A DNA stretch of 64,000 nucleotides from Mesorhizobium sp. WSM4904 (GCF_029674545.1 NZ_CP121354.1:5713001-5777000); one strand, 5' to 3'. Shown: positions 1-9,641, numbered from the stretch's first letter. Notes: a model not told the origin generated them from the letters alone. Numbers and translations: made by a program.

Positions 1-1792
1 GGGCGCGCTCCTCGCTCCACTCGCGGCGCTGGGCGAATTCCTGTCCCATGAACAAGAGCTTCTTGCCGGGGTAGCCCCACATGAAGGCGTAGTAGGCGCG
101 CAGCGTGGCGAATTTCTGCCAGTCGTCGCCGGCCATCTTGTGGAGCAGCGTACCCTTGCCGTGAACGACCTCGTCATGGGAGAGCGGCAGCACGAAATTT
201 TCCGAGAAGGCGTAGACGAGGCCGAAGGTGATGTCGTTGTGGTGGTGCTTGCGAAAGATCGGCTCCTTGGAGAGATATTCCAGCGTGTCGTGCATGAAGC
301 CCATGTTCCACTTGAAGCCGAAGCCGAGCCCGCCTTCATGCACCGGGCGAGAGACCTTCGGCCATGAGGTGGATTCCTCGGCGATTGTCATCACGCCGGG
401 ATGGTGGCCGTAGAGCTCCTTGTTCATCTTCTGCAAGAAGCTGACGGCCTGCAGGTTCTCGCGCCCGCCCTTCTCGTTGGGGATCCACTCGCCTGCCTTG
501 CGCGAATAGTCGAGGTAGAGCATCGAGGCGACCGCGTCGACGCGCAGGCCGTCGACATGGTATTTTTCGGCCCAGAACAGCGCGTTGTTGACGAGGAACG
601 ACACAACCTCGCGGCGACCGAAATTGTAGATCGCGGTGTTCCAGTCGGGATGAAAACCCTGGCGCGGATCGGCATGCTCGTAGAGCGCGGTACCGTCGAA
701 CTGCACCAGCCCATGCTCGTCGACCGGGAAATGCGCCGGCACCCAGTCGAGGATGACGCCGACGCCGGCGCGATGCGCGCCGTCGACGAAGCGGGCGAAG
801 CCGTCAGGATCGCCGAAACGGGCGGTCGGCGCATAGAGACCGGTCGTCTGGTAGCCCCAGGACGGGTCGTAGGGGTGCTCGGAGATCGGCAGGAATTCGA
901 TATGGGTGAAGCCGGTGTCGACCACGTAAGGGATCAGCCGCGCGGCAAGCTCGTCCCAGGTGAGGAACGTGCCGTCGTCGCGGCGCTGCCACGAGCCGGC
1001 ATGGACCTCGTAGATCGAGATCGCCTCGCGCCGCGGGTCGGCCTTCTGCCAGAAGCCGCGATGCGCCTCGTCGCCCCATTGATGCGCCATCGGCGGCGCC
1101 GTCACCGAAGCGGTCGCCGGGCGCAGCTCGGATTCGAAGGCGAAGGGATCGGCTTTGAGCGGCAGCCGCACGCCGTCGGGGCCGATGATCTCGAACTTGT
1201 AGGGCCGGCCGGCGCCGAGGTCGGGAATGAACAGCTCCCAGATGCCGGTGTCCTTGCGGTCGCGCATGGTGTGCCGGCGGCCGTCCCAGTCGTTGAAGGC
1301 GCCAACCACCGAGACGCGCCGGGCATTGGGCGCCCATACCGCGAAATGCACGCCGGTCGCGCCTTCATGGTCGATGATATGGGCGCCGAGCTTGTCGAAG
1401 AGCCTGAGGTGCGAGCCCTCGGCCATGTAGTAGTCGTCCATCGGCCCCAGCACCGGCCCGAACGAATAAGGATCGGTCAGCCACCAGTCGCCACCGGCAT
1501 TCCTCGCGTGATAGCGCAGCGGCTGGCGCTTGCGGATCGAAAGCCTGCCCTCGAAGAAGCCGGCATCGTTGCTGCGGACGAGTTCCCCGACCTCCTTGCC
1601 GGTCAGCGTGTAGGCAGTGACGAACTCGGCATTGGGGACGAAGCAGCGGGCGACGAAGCCCTTGCCGGCCTCATGCACGCCCAGAACGGAAAAGGGATCG
1701 CCATGCGTTCCGGCGACAATCGCCGCGACATCTCCGGCTGGCGCCAGTCCGTCCGGCCCGCTTGTCGCAGCGGTCGCGCGCGGTTTCCTCAT
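1..1792 (-). CDS. glgB: 1,4-alpha-glucan branching enzyme GlgB (partial, C-terminus beyond left edge)
   Basis: Glycogen branching enzyme of the GH13 family, which makes alpha-1,6 branches in glycogen in the cytoplasm. The reverse strand reads an N-terminal carbohydrate-binding module, then the (beta/alpha)8 catalytic barrel with [13 protein letters not shown] (nucleophile Asp region) and the [11 protein letters not shown] motif. The frame is open through base 1, so the C-terminal all-beta domain is missing from the window. The ATG at 1792 is preceded by a GGGGAGGG ribosome site; an upstream in-frame GTG at 1816 lacks one. glgP lies upstream in the same direction, separated by a block of tandem palindromic repeats, as in a glycogen cluster. 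Confidence 0.95.
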   Translation of the reverse strand, partial: MRKPRATAATSGPDGLAPAGDVAAIVAGTHGDPFSVLGVHEAGKGFVARCFVPNAEFVTAYTLTGKEVGELVRSNDAGFFEGRLSIRKRQPLRYHARNAGGDWWLTDPYSFGPVLGPMDDYYMAEGSHLRLFDKLGAHIIDHEGATGVHFAVWAPNARRVSVVGAFNDWDGRRHTMRDRKDTGIWELFIPDLGAGRPYKFEIIGPDGVRLPLKADPFAFESELRPATASVTAPPMAHQWGDEAHRGFWQKADPRREAISIYEVHAGSWQRRDDGTFLTWDELAARLIPYVVDTGFTHIEFLPISEHPYDPSWGYQTTGLYAPTARFGDPDGFARFVDGAHRAGVGVILDWVPAHFPVDEHGLVQFDGTALYEHADPRQGFHPDWNTAIYNFGRREVVSFLVNNALFWAEKYHVDGLRVDAVASMLYLDYSRKAGEWIPNEKGGRENLQAVSFLQKMNKELYGHHPGVMTIAEESTSWPKVSRPVHEGGLGFGFKWNMGFMHDTLEYLSKEPIFRKHHHNDITFGLVYAFSENFVLPLSHDEVVHGKGTLLHKMAGDDWQKFATLRAYYAFMWGYPGKKLLFMGQEFAQRREWSEERA

Positions 1793-1827
1793 CAGGCGGT
1801 CGCCCTCCCCGGGCACCTTTTTGTTTG

Positions 1828-2064
1828 GGTGCATGCCGTAGTCCCAAAACCGCTTCGCACTTTTGGGCGGCATGCACCTTTCTAGTCTTGGTGCATGCCG
1901 TAGTCCCAAAACCGCTTCGCACGTTTGGGCGGCATGCACCGTTCTAGTCTTGGTGCATGCCGTGATCCCAAAACCGCTTCGCACTTTTGGGCGGCATGCA
2001 CCGTTCTAGTTTTGGTGCATGCCGTGATCCCAAAACCGCTTCGCACTTTTGAGCGGCATGCACC
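1828..2064. repeat. Four tandem 62-bp palindromic repeat units
   Basis: Four near-identical units start at about 1828, 1890, 1952 and 2014, an exact 62-bp period. Each unit is a long hairpin: GGTGCATGCCG, then CCCAAAACCGC, a short loop, then the complements CTTTTGGGCGGCATGCACC. Only a few bases differ between units (for example GTAGTCCC versus GTGATCCC). Single copies of the same palindrome occur near 34600 and 48340. The array fills the glgP-glgB gap and could act as a transcription attenuator or mRNA-processing site; that role is inferred. Confidence 0.9.
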
Positions 2065-2098
2065 GGGGCCACATCGTTCGTGACCTCATGCAATCACA

Positions 2099-4561
2099 TC
2101 AGACAGGCACGTTCCAGATTTCTTTCGCGTATTGGCGGATGGTGCGATCGGACGAGAACCAGCCGACGCGGGCGACGTTGCGGATGGCGCGCGCGTACCA
2201 GTCGGGACTGTTGCGCCAGACGTCGTCGACTTCGCGCTGGCAGGCGGCGTAGGAGTCGAAGTCGGCCGCCACCATGAACCAGTCGCTCTGATAGAGGCCA
2301 TTCATGAGGTCGCGGTAGCGGTTGGGATCGTCGGGCGAGAAGACGCCGGACGAGATCGCCGACACCGCCTGCGACAGCTCCGGCGAGGACTCGATCACGC
2401 CGCGCGGGTTGTAGCCGTTGCTGCGCCGCTCGGCGACCTCGGCGGTGGTGAGGCCGAAGATGAAGATGTTGTTGTCGCCGACACGCTCCTTGATCTCGAC
2501 ATTGGCGCCGTCGAGCGTGCCGATGGTCAAGGCGCCGTTCAGCGCGAACTTCATGTTGCCGGTGCCCGACGCTTCCATGCCGGCGGTCGAAATCTGCTCG
2601 GAGAGGTCGGCGGCCGGCATCATCACCTCGGCCAGGCTGACATTGTAGTTCGGCACAAACACCATTTTCAGCAGGCCGCGCACCGACGGATCGCCGTTGA
2701 TGACCCTGGCGACGTCATTGGCCAGTTTGATGATCAGCTTGGCATTGTGGTAGCTGGGCGCCGCCTTGCCGCCGAAGAATTTCACCCGCGGCATCCAGTC
2801 CCGCTCGGGGTGCGAGCGGATCTGGTCGTAAAGCGCGATCGCCTCCAGGATGTTGAGGAGCTGGCGCTTGTATTCGTGGATGCGCTTGACCTGGATGTCG
2901 AACAGCGCCGACGGATCGAGCCTGATGCCGAGCCGATCGGCGACAAGGCTTGCAAGCCTTGCCTTGTTCTGCCGCTTCACGGCGGCGAACTTCTCGCGGA
3001 AGGCGGCATCGTCGGCAAGAGGATCGAGATCCTTGATCGCCTCGATGTCCTCCATGAAGCGGTCGCCGATCGCCTCGCGCGCCAGCGCGGTGAGGCCCGG
3101 ATTGCACTGGATCAGCCAGCGCCGCGGCGTGATGCCGTTGGTCTTGTTGTTGATGCGGTCCGGATAGAGCCTGTGGAGATCGGCGAACACCGTCTCCTTC
3201 ATCAGCTCGGTGTGCAGCGCCGAGACGCCGTTGATCGAATGCGAGCCGACGAAGGCAAGATTGCCCATGCGCACGCGGCGATCGCCATTTTCCTGGATCA
3301 GCGAAATGCGGGCGATCTGCTCGCCCGAGAATTTTCCGGTGGCGCGCGCTTCCAACAGCACCTGGGCGTTGATGGCGTAGACGATCTGCATGTGGCGCGG
3401 CAGCAGGCGCTCGAACAGCGGCACCGGCCAGCTTTCCAGCGCCTCGGGAAGAAGCGTGTGATTGGTGTAAGCGAAGGTGCGCCTGGTGGTGTCCCAGGCG
3501 AGGTCGAAATCCATGCCGTGGACGTCCATCAACAGCCGCATCAGCTCAGCTACGGCGACGGCGGGATGGGTGTCGTTCAGATGGATCGCAGCCTTGTCGG
3601 GCAGCGACTTCAGGTCACCATATTGGCTCAGATGGCGCTGGACGATGTCCTGCAGCGAGGCGGTGGAGAAAAAATACTCCTGCCTTAGCCTGAGTTCCTG
3701 CCCGGCCATGTGGGAATCGGCGGGATAGAGCACGCGCGACAGCGCGTCGGCCTTGTTGCTCTCGGCGAGCGCGCCGATGTGGTCGCCGGCGTTGAACTTG
3801 TCGAGCAGGATCGGGTCGATCGGCATGCCGGACCAGAGCCGCAGCGTGTTGACGCGCCTGGCGCGCCAGCCGGCCACCGGCGTGTCATAGGCAACGGCCA
3901 GCACATGCTCGGTCGGCTTCCAGACATGGCGCTCCAGCCGGCCGTCCTTGGAGGTGATCGATTCCACCGAGCCGCCGAAGCCGACCTCGAACGAACGCTC
4001 GCGCCGCTCGAATTCCCATGGATTGCCATGATCGAGCCAGGTCTCCGGCAGTTCAACTTGCCAGCCGTCATGGATCTCCTGGCGGAACATGCCGTTGGCA
4101 TAGCGGATGCCGTAACCATGAGCGGGAATATCGACTGTCGCCATGCTCTCCATGAAGCAGGCGGCGAGCCGGCCGAGGCCGCCATTGCCGAGGGCTGCGT
4201 CCGGCTCGAGGCCGGCGATGAGATCGAGGTCCACGCCGAGCGAGGCCAGCGCTTCGCGCATGTTCTCCATCAGGCCGAGATTGGAGAAGGCGTCACGCAT
4301 CAGGCGCCCGATCAGGAATTCGAGCGACAGGTAATAGACGCGCTTTTCCTGCTGGTCATAGGCTTCCTTGGTCGCCTGGATCCAGTGGTCGACGATGCGG
4401 TCGCGCACGACCTTTATCGATGCGGTCAGCCAGTCATACGGCGTGGCGACGGTGATGTCCTTGCCGAGCCTGTACTTGAGCGACATCAAGACTTCTTCGG
4501 CGAGCGTCTTGGGGTCTGGGTTGTCAAGAGCGGGAGCTTCGATGGTCATGGCGGATGTCAT
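2099..4561 (-). CDS. glgP: Glycogen phosphorylase GlgP
   Basis: PLP-dependent glycogen/maltodextrin phosphorylase (GT35), 820 aa, releasing glucose-1-phosphate from glycogen in the cytoplasm. The full length matches the family. The pyridoxal-phosphate site EASGTGNMKFALNGA is present with the Schiff-base lysine at about residue 671, followed by TIGTLDGANVEI; the N-terminal YYLSLEFLIGR and the NGGLGRLAACFMES motif are also intact. The ATG at 4561 has GAGAGG five bases upstream, favouring it over the internal ATG four codons later. It reads in the same direction as glgB, which follows after the repeat array. Confidence 0.97.
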   Translation of the reverse strand: MTSAMTIEAPALDNPDPKTLAEEVLMSLKYRLGKDITVATPYDWLTASIKVVRDRIVDHWIQATKEAYDQQEKRVYYLSLEFLIGRLMRDAFSNLGLMENMREALASLGVDLDLIAGLEPDAALGNGGLGRLAACFMESMATVDIPAHGYGIRYANGMFRQEIHDGWQVELPETWLDHGNPWEFERRERSFEVGFGGSVESITSKDGRLERHVWKPTEHVLAVAYDTPVAGWRARRVNTLRLWSGMPIDPILLDKFNAGDHIGALAESNKADALSRVLYPADSHMAGQELRLRQEYFFSTASLQDIVQRHLSQYGDLKSLPDKAAIHLNDTHPAVAVAELMRLLMDVHGMDFDLAWDTTRRTFAYTNHTLLPEALESWPVPLFERLLPRHMQIVYAINAQVLLEARATGKFSGEQIARISLIQENGDRRVRMGNLAFVGSHSINGVSALHTELMKETVFADLHRLYPDRINNKTNGITPRRWLIQCNPGLTALAREAIGDRFMEDIEAIKDLDPLADDAAFREKFAAVKRQNKARLASLVADRLGIRLDPSALFDIQVKRIHEYKRQLLNILEAIALYDQIRSHPERDWMPRVKFFGGKAAPSYHNAKLIIKLANDVARVINGDPSVRGLLKMVFVPNYNVSLAEVMMPAADLSEQISTAGMEASGTGNMKFALNGALTIGTLDGANVEIKERVGDNNIFIFGLTTAEVAERRSNGYNPRGVIESSPELSQAVSAISSGVFSPDDPNRYRDLMNGLYQSDWFMVAADFDSYAACQREVDDVWRNSPDWYARAIRNVARVGWFSSDRTIRQYAKEIWNVPV

Positions 4562-4706
4562 ATCGCCTCTCGTTCGGTTGGCCTGATCATAGCGGCTTTC
4601 ACCGTTTCTCCTACCCCGCTTTGCCGCGCTGCAGCATATGTTAAATCGATTTAGGCTGCGATGTCCATTCGATACTCCTGCGGCTATTCATCGTGGCGAG
4701 TAGGGA

Positions 4707-5489
4707 TCAGGCCGCCAGCGCGTCCTCAGGCGGCTTCTTGGCGCCGGTCATGAGCGCGACGGCATCCGACATCGAGATCTGCTTCGGGTCGACGACGCAC
4801 AGACGCCGTCCAAGCCGATGGATGTGGATGCGGTCAGCCACCTCGAAAACGTGCGGCATGTTGTGCGAGATGAGCACGATCGGCAGGCCGCGCTTCTTGA
4901 CGTCGAGGATCAACTCCAGGACGCGCCGGCTTTCCTTGACGCCGAGCGCCGCCGTCGGCTCGTCCATGATCACCACCTTCGATCCGAAGGCGGCGGCGCG
5001 CGCCACGGCGACGCCCTGACGCTGACCGCCCGAGAGCGTCTCCACCGCCTGGCTGATGTTCTGGATGGTCATCAGGCCGAGTTCGGTTAGCTTGTCGCGG
5101 GCGCGCTTCTCCATCGCCGGCCGGTCGAGCATGCGGAACCAGCTGCCGAGCGGGCCGGGCTTTCGGATCTCGCGGCCGAGGAACATGTTGTCGGCGATCG
5201 ACAGCGCCGGCGACAATGCGAGGTTCTGGTAGACGGTTTCGATGCCCGCTTCGCGGGCCTCGATGGGGGATTTGAACTGGACCTGCTTGCCGTCCAGCTC
5301 GATCACCCCTTCGTCGGGATGCACGGCGCCGGAGATCGCCTTGATGAGCGTCGACTTGCCGGCGCCGTTGTCGCCGATCACCGCCAGGATTTCGCCCGGA
5401 TAGAGATCGAAGTCGCAATTGTTGAGCGCGGTCACGCGGCCATAGCGCTTGGTAAGACCGCGCGCGGTGAGGACAGGTTGCTGGGTCAT
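4707..5489 (-). CDS. frcA: Sugar ABC transporter ATP-binding protein (FrcA-like, fructose import)
   Basis: ATPase subunit of a CUT2-class sugar importer, 260 aa. It has Walker A GDNGAGKST at residues 39-47, signature LSGGQRQG near 145, Walker B VVIMDEPTAALG and the H-loop SHNM. It is a single-ATPase-domain protein, unlike RbsA/XylG with two, and this matches rhizobial FrcA. The ATG at 5489 lies 2 bp after the permease stop, so translation is probably coupled. It is the last gene of frcB-frcC-frcA. The assignment to fructose rests on family resemblance and the neighbouring PfkB kinase; substrate is inferred. Confidence 0.9.
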   Translation of the reverse strand: MTQQPVLTARGLTKRYGRVTALNNCDFDLYPGEILAVIGDNGAGKSTLIKAISGAVHPDEGVIELDGKQVQFKSPIEAREAGIETVYQNLALSPALSIADNMFLGREIRKPGPLGSWFRMLDRPAMEKRARDKLTELGLMTIQNISQAVETLSGGQRQGVAVARAAAFGSKVVIMDEPTAALGVKESRRVLELILDVKKRGLPIVLISHNMPHVFEVADRIHIHRLGRRLCVVDPKQISMSDAVALMTGAKKPPEDALAA

Positions 5490-5491
5490 GG

Positions 5492-6556
5492 TTATACCGA
5501 AACCTTTCTGATCCACTGGTCGATCGCCACGGCGCCGATAATCAGGACGCCGGTGAGCAGCACTTTCCATTGCGGATCGGCGCCCAGCATGTTGAGGCCC
5601 ATCGAGACGACACCGACGATCATGGCGCCGAACAGCGTGCCGAGGATCGAGCCGCGGCCGCCGAAGAGCGAGATGCCGCCGATCACCGTCGCGGTGATCG
5701 CCTGCAGATTGTAGTCGGTGACGGCGGCAGACGGTGAAATCGAGCCGTTGCGGCCGATCGAGACCCAGGCCGCGAAGGCGGCGATCAGGCCGGCTAGCGT
5801 ATAGACAGCCATCAGCACCGTCTTGGTCTGGATGCCTGAGAGCTTGGCCGCTTCCGGGTCGTCGCCGACGGCATAGACATGGCGGCCCCAGGCCGTGTGG
5901 TTGAGCACATACCACAAGAGCAGCACCAACAGGACCATGGCGATGACGCCGGCCGTGAGCACGGCGGAGCCGACCCTGAAGCTCAGCGCGAAGAGATGCA
6001 GCAGCGGCGCCTGGGCGTCGACGTCGGCGTCGCGGATCGTCTCATTGGCCGAGTAGATGAAATTGGTGGCCATGACGATATTCCAGGTGCCCAGCGTGAC
6101 GATGAAGGGCGGCAATTTCATGTAGGCGACCAGCAAGCCGTTGAGCAGGCCGCAAACCGCGCCGGCGGCAAGCCCTATCGCCACTGCGAGAATGGTCGGC
6201 ACGCCGTAGGTGATCGCGCAGTTGCCCATGATCACGGCCGAAATCACCATGATCACGCCGATCGATAGATCGATGCCGGCGGTCAGGATGACCAGTGTCT
6301 GGGCAGCGCCGAGAATACCGACGATGGCGATCTGCTGCAGGATCAGCGTCAGCGTGTAGGACGAAAAGAAGCGCCCGCCGAGGGCAATGCCGAAGATGAT
6401 GATCGACAGCACCAGCACGATCAACGGCACCGCAGCAGGCGTGGAATGCAGAAAATGCTGGGCGCGCTTGACGAACGACTTGCCGTGCTCCTCGAAGGCG
6501 GCGACGCTGGTGTCGCTGCCGGTGAGCACCTTCTCGAATTCCTGCATCTGAGACAT
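5492..6556 (-). CDS. frcC: Sugar ABC transporter permease (FrcC-like)
   Basis: Inner-membrane permease of a CUT2 sugar importer (RbsC/FrcC family), 354 aa. After a soluble N-terminus of about 40 residues it shows roughly ten hydrophobic segments, with the family signature ILTAGIDLSIGVIM and the cytoplasmic EAA-like loop AVGDDPEAAKLSGI that contacts the ATPase. The long hydrophilic N-terminal extension is typical of FrcC-type rather than RbsC-type permeases. It is separated from frcB by 163 bp containing stable hairpins and from frcA by 2 bp. Confidence 0.92.
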   Translation of the reverse strand: MSQMQEFEKVLTGSDTSVAAFEEHGKSFVKRAQHFLHSTPAAVPLIVLVLSIIIFGIALGGRFFSSYTLTLILQQIAIVGILGAAQTLVILTAGIDLSIGVIMVISAVIMGNCAITYGVPTILAVAIGLAAGAVCGLLNGLLVAYMKLPPFIVTLGTWNIVMATNFIYSANETIRDADVDAQAPLLHLFALSFRVGSAVLTAGVIAMVLLVLLLWYVLNHTAWGRHVYAVGDDPEAAKLSGIQTKTVLMAVYTLAGLIAAFAAWVSIGRNGSISPSAAVTDYNLQAITATVIGGISLFGGRGSILGTLFGAMIVGVVSMGLNMLGADPQWKVLLTGVLIIGAVAIDQWIRKVSV

Positions 6557-6635
6557 GTATCCTCCCGTCTGCGCGGAGCTTGCTCATTGCCCCACGCGCC
6601 GTTCACGCATTCCGGTCTGTTGCCGGGATTTATCA

Positions 6636-6692
6636 GCGCTTACGAAAGCGCATCGTCCACCCGATGCGGCCGGGGATCAAGCCCCCAGCCGC
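6636..6692 (-). promoter_or_regulatory. Hairpins in the frcB-frcC intergenic mRNA
   Basis: On the transcribed strand a GC-rich hairpin (positions 6692-6666, stem GCGGC-GGGG paired with CCCC-GCCGC) precedes a second one with stem GCGCTT, loop TCGT, stem AAGCGC (6651-6636). Such structures after a binding-protein gene commonly protect its mRNA or partly terminate transcription so that the periplasmic protein outnumbers the permease. Structure is seen; function is inferred. Confidence 0.5.
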
Positions 6693-6719
6693 AAGGTTTA
6701 TGCGCCCGTCAGTCCGGCA

Positions 6720-7754
6720 TCAGCCCCAGCATTTGGCGAGGCCTTCCTTGGTGTCGATGGACTTGACGCCGTTCGCGGGCTTGTCGGTGACGAGATTGAC
6801 GCCGGTGTCGAAGAAGTTCTTGCCTTCGGTCGGCTTCGGCTTGGTGCCGTCCTTGGCGTATTTGGCGATCGCCTCGATGCCGAGCGCCGCCATCTGCAGC
6901 GGGTATTGCTGCGAGGTGGCGCCGATCACGCCTTCGGTCACCGACTTCACACCGGGGCAGCCGCCGTCGACGGAGACGATCAGCACCTGCTTTTCGAGGC
7001 CGACGGCCTTGAGCGCCTGGTAGGCGCCGACGGCGGCGGGCTCGTTGATGGTGTGGATGACGTTGATGGTGTTGTCCTTCTGAAGAAGGTTCTCCATCGC
7101 CTTGCGGCCGCCCTCCTCGTTGCCGTTGGTCACATCATGACCGACGATGCGCGGATCGTTCTCGTCGCCGATCTTGTTCGGATCCTTCACGTCGATGCCA
7201 TAGCCCATCATGAAGCCCTGGTCGCGCAGAACGTCGACGGTCGGCTGCGAGGGGGTGAGATCGAGGAAGCCGATCTTGGCGTCCTTGGCCTTGTCGCCGA
7301 GCGTGGCGGCGGCCCAGGCGCCGATCAGCTTGCCGGCCTCCAGATTGTCGGTGGCGAAGGTCGCATCGGCGGCGTCGATCGGATCGAGCGGCGTGTCGAG
7401 CGCGATCACCAGCAGGCCGGCGTCACGCGCCTTCTTCACCGACGGCACGATGCCTTTGGTGTCGGAGGCGGTGATCAGGATGCCCTTGGCGCCGTCGGCG
7501 ATGCAGCTCTCGATCGCCGCGACCTGGCTCTCGCTGTCGCCGTCGATCTTGCCGGCATAGGTCTTGAGGTCGACGCCGAGTTCCTTGGCCTTGGCGGTCG
7601 CGCCCTCCTTCATCTTGACGAAGAAGGGATTGGTGTCGGTCTTGGTGATCAGGCAGGCGCCGACTCCGGCGGCCGACGCGGACGAAGCGAATGCGAGCAG
7701 GCCCAGCCCGGCCGCCGCGAACACTGTGGACTTCAGCAGCGATTTCTTGGTCAC
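6720..7754 (-). CDS. frcB: Periplasmic sugar-binding protein (FrcB-like, fructose)
   Basis: Substrate-binding protein of the CUT2 importer (periplasmic binding protein family 4 / LacI-like fold), 344 aa. The N-terminus is a Sec signal peptide: KKSLLKS, a hydrophobic [13 protein letters not shown] stretch, then cleavage near SASA-AG. Mature protein shows family blocks such as [33 protein letters not shown] and ALDTPLDP. The start is a GTG at 7754 with GGGAGG upstream; a longer reading frame would lack a ribosome site and put 19 charged residues before the signal. First gene of the importer operon, divergent from the ROK regulator. Confidence 0.93.
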   Translation of the reverse strand: MTKKSLLKSTVFAAAGLGLLAFASSASAAGVGACLITKTDTNPFFVKMKEGATAKAKELGVDLKTYAGKIDGDSESQVAAIESCIADGAKGILITASDTKGIVPSVKKARDAGLLVIALDTPLDPIDAADATFATDNLEAGKLIGAWAAATLGDKAKDAKIGFLDLTPSQPTVDVLRDQGFMMGYGIDVKDPNKIGDENDPRIVGHDVTNGNEEGGRKAMENLLQKDNTINVIHTINEPAAVGAYQALKAVGLEKQVLIVSVDGGCPGVKSVTEGVIGATSQQYPLQMAALGIEAIAKYAKDGTKPKPTEGKNFFDTGVNLVTDKPANGVKSIDTKEGLAKCWG

Positions 7755-7843
7755 GATTTCCTCCCAATGGAACCATTCCGGACGCCGGCCAACCCGGCGT
7801 CTCAAGCGCATCCAACCATTTCTCCCAGCGTGGACGCCACCTC

Positions 7844-7925
7844 AAAAGACACCAGTCCGAGACATCTGTCAATAATTAAATCACTCTTATTTATTATTGA
7901 CAGACTTGCGCCGTTCACTCATTCT
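7844..7925. promoter_or_regulatory. Divergent operator/promoter between frcB and the ROK regulator
   Basis: An AT-rich island in GC-rich DNA carries a perfect 12-bp inverted repeat, TCTGTCAATAAT at 7865-7876 and ATTATTGACAGA at 7893-7904, with 16 bp between arms. Each arm contains an outward-facing TTGACA: minus strand 7872-7867 with a 17-bp spacer to TCTTTT, and plus strand 7897-7902 with a 17-bp spacer to CATTCT. The arms therefore coincide with the putative -35 elements of both divergent units, the expected geometry for a repressor controlling the importer and itself. ROK-family repressors often bind similar TTATTGACA-like sites. Confidence 0.75.
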
Positions 7926-7965
7926 GAACGAAAAGCAGCGTGGGGAAACCAACGGGAGGAACAGG

Positions 7966-9192
7966 GTGGAAACCGGCATTGCGAGGCACGGTTCGCCCGA
8001 AGCTCGGGAGAGCCGCTTGCATCGCGGCACGAACCAGAGCGGCATGCGCGACCACAACGAGCGGCTCGTGCTGTCCTTGGTGCGCCAGCATGGCAGCCTG
8101 GCCAAATCCGACATCGCCCGCATGACCGGGCTGTCGGCGCAGACGGTATCGGTCATCATGCGCGAGCTCGAAGAGGACAAGCTGCTCGTCCGCCAGGCGC
8201 CGCAGCGCGGCAAGATCGGCCAGCCCTCGATCCCGATGGCGCTCAACCCGGAAGGCGCCTTCTTCATCGGTCTCAAGATCGGCCGCCGCAGCGCGGAGCT
8301 GGTGCTGATCGACTTCCTCGGCAACGTGCGCGCGATGCTGCGGAACTCCTATCGCTATCCGGCGCCGCGCGAGACGGTGGAGTTCGTCAGCGCAGGCATC
8401 AAGAAGATGCGCGGCGAACTGACGCCGGCGCAGGACAAGCGCATCGCCGGCCTCGGCATCGCCATGCCGTTCGAACTGTGGAGCTGGGCCGACACGGCGG
8501 GCGCGCCGCGCGAGATCATGGACGAGTGGCGCCACCGCGACATCCGGGCCGACATCCAGGCGCAGTGCGACTTTCCGGTCTATCTGCAGAACGACGCCAC
8601 TTCCGCCTGCGGGGCGGAGCTCGTCTTCGGCCAGTCGGGGGGCGCGCGCGACTTCGTCTATTTCTATATCGGCGCCTTTGCCGGCGGCGGCATCGTGCTC
8701 AACGGCCGCCTGTTCGGCGGGCCGACCGGCAATGCCGGCGCGCTGGGCTCCATGCCGGTGCCGGGGCCTGACGGCAAGCCGACGCAGCTCATCGACATCG
8801 CCTCGATCGCCACGCTGGAAAAGGCGCTCAGCGCCAAGGGCATCGACGGCTCCTATCTTTGGACCTCGCCGCAGGAATGGGGCGACATCGGCGCCGAGCT
8901 CGACGAGTGGATCGCCAACGCATCGCAGGCACTGGCCTATGCCATCGTCGCTGCCTCCTCTGTCATCGATTTCGAGGCGGCGGTGATCGACGGCTGGATG
9001 CCGCTCGAGGTGCGGCGGCGGCTTGTCGATGCGGTCACGGACGCGATCGCCGGCATCGACGCCGAGGGCCTGAAGCTGCCTATCGTGCGCGAGGGAACCG
9101 TGGGCATCCATGCGCGGGCGCTCGGCGGCGCAAGCCTGCCGTTGTCCGAGCGGTTCCTGATCGGACCGACCACGATTTCCAGGAGCGCCTGA
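7966..9192 (+). CDS. ROK-family transcriptional repressor (FrcR-like)
   Basis: Sugar-responsive regulator of the NagC/XylR (ROK) family, 408 aa. An N-terminal winged helix-turn-helix (about residues 45-75, SDIARMTGLSAQTVSVIMREL) precedes the ROK sugar-kinase-like domain with YLQNDATSACGAE and GGGIVLNGRLFGG. The usual ROK zinc motif with clustered cysteines (CGCxGC) is absent, so metal binding is unlikely. The GTG at 7966 has GGGAGG just upstream; an earlier TTG at 7897 lies inside the inverted repeat and lacks a site. It is divergent from frcBCA and 2 bp from the mutarotase gene, so it probably represses the locus until sugar binds. Confidence 0.9.
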   Translation: METGIARHGSPEARESRLHRGTNQSGMRDHNERLVLSLVRQHGSLAKSDIARMTGLSAQTVSVIMRELEEDKLLVRQAPQRGKIGQPSIPMALNPEGAFFIGLKIGRRSAELVLIDFLGNVRAMLRNSYRYPAPRETVEFVSAGIKKMRGELTPAQDKRIAGLGIAMPFELWSWADTAGAPREIMDEWRHRDIRADIQAQCDFPVYLQNDATSACGAELVFGQSGGARDFVYFYIGAFAGGGIVLNGRLFGGPTGNAGALGSMPVPGPDGKPTQLIDIASIATLEKALSAKGIDGSYLWTSPQEWGDIGAELDEWIANASQALAYAIVAASSVIDFEAAVIDGWMPLEVRRRLVDAVTDAIAGIDAEGLKLPIVREGTVGIHARALGGASLPLSERFLIGPTTISRSA

Positions 9193-9194
9193 CC

Positions 9195-9641
9195 ATGCTG
9201 ATCGGCATCCCGCCGTTGCTCGGCCCGCAGCTTCTGGCGACGTTGAGAGCCATGGGCCATGGCGACGAGATCGCCATCGTCGATGGCAATTATCCCGCTG
9301 AGGAGCAGGCGCGCAGGCTGATCCGCGCCGATGGCCACCCCATTATTCCGGTGCTCGATGCCGTTTTGAGCGTGCTGCCCGTGGACGAGGCGGTGCCGGA
9401 GGCTTTGTTCCGCGCCTCGGTCAAAGGCGATCCGGCGCTTACCGATCCCGTGCATCACGAGATGGAAGCGGTCTGCGCCAAGCGCGCGCCGGGCCATAAG
9501 GTGATTGCGCTGGCCGGCGCCGACTTCTATGCACGCGTCAAGGCCGCGCATGCGATCGTCGCGACCAGCGAGCCCAGGCTTTACGCCAACATCATCATCC
9601 GCAAGGGCGTGATTTATCCGCCGGAGACCAAGACACAATGA
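9195..9641 (+). CDS. RbsD/FucU-family sugar mutarotase
   Basis: Small cytoplasmic protein (148 aa) of the RbsD/FucU family, which interconverts anomers of monosaccharides such as fucose or ribose. Family signatures are visible: the N-terminal IPPLLGPQLLATLRAMGHGDEI, AIVDGNYPAE, and the C-terminal EPRLYANIIIRKGVI. An AGGAG ribosome site precedes the ATG at 9195. It sits between the ROK regulator (2-bp gap) and the sugar kinase (4-bp ATGA overlap), so it likely prepares the imported sugar anomer for phosphorylation. Exact sugar is unknown. Confidence 0.9.
   Translation: MLIGIPPLLGPQLLATLRAMGHGDEIAIVDGNYPAEEQARRLIRADGHPIIPVLDAVLSVLPVDEAVPEALFRASVKGDPALTDPVHHEMEAVCAKRAPGHKVIALAGADFYARVKAAHAIVATSEPRLYANIIIRKGVIYPPETKTQ

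Noticed and set aside
401..1885. A 494-codon open frame on the plus strand opposite glgB
   Set aside because: It is the antisense shadow of glgB in GC-rich DNA; its translation has no family features, whereas the minus strand reads a complete GH13 enzyme.
1828..2064. CRISPR array
   Set aside because: The repeats are directly adjacent 62-bp units with no unique spacers, and no cas genes are present.
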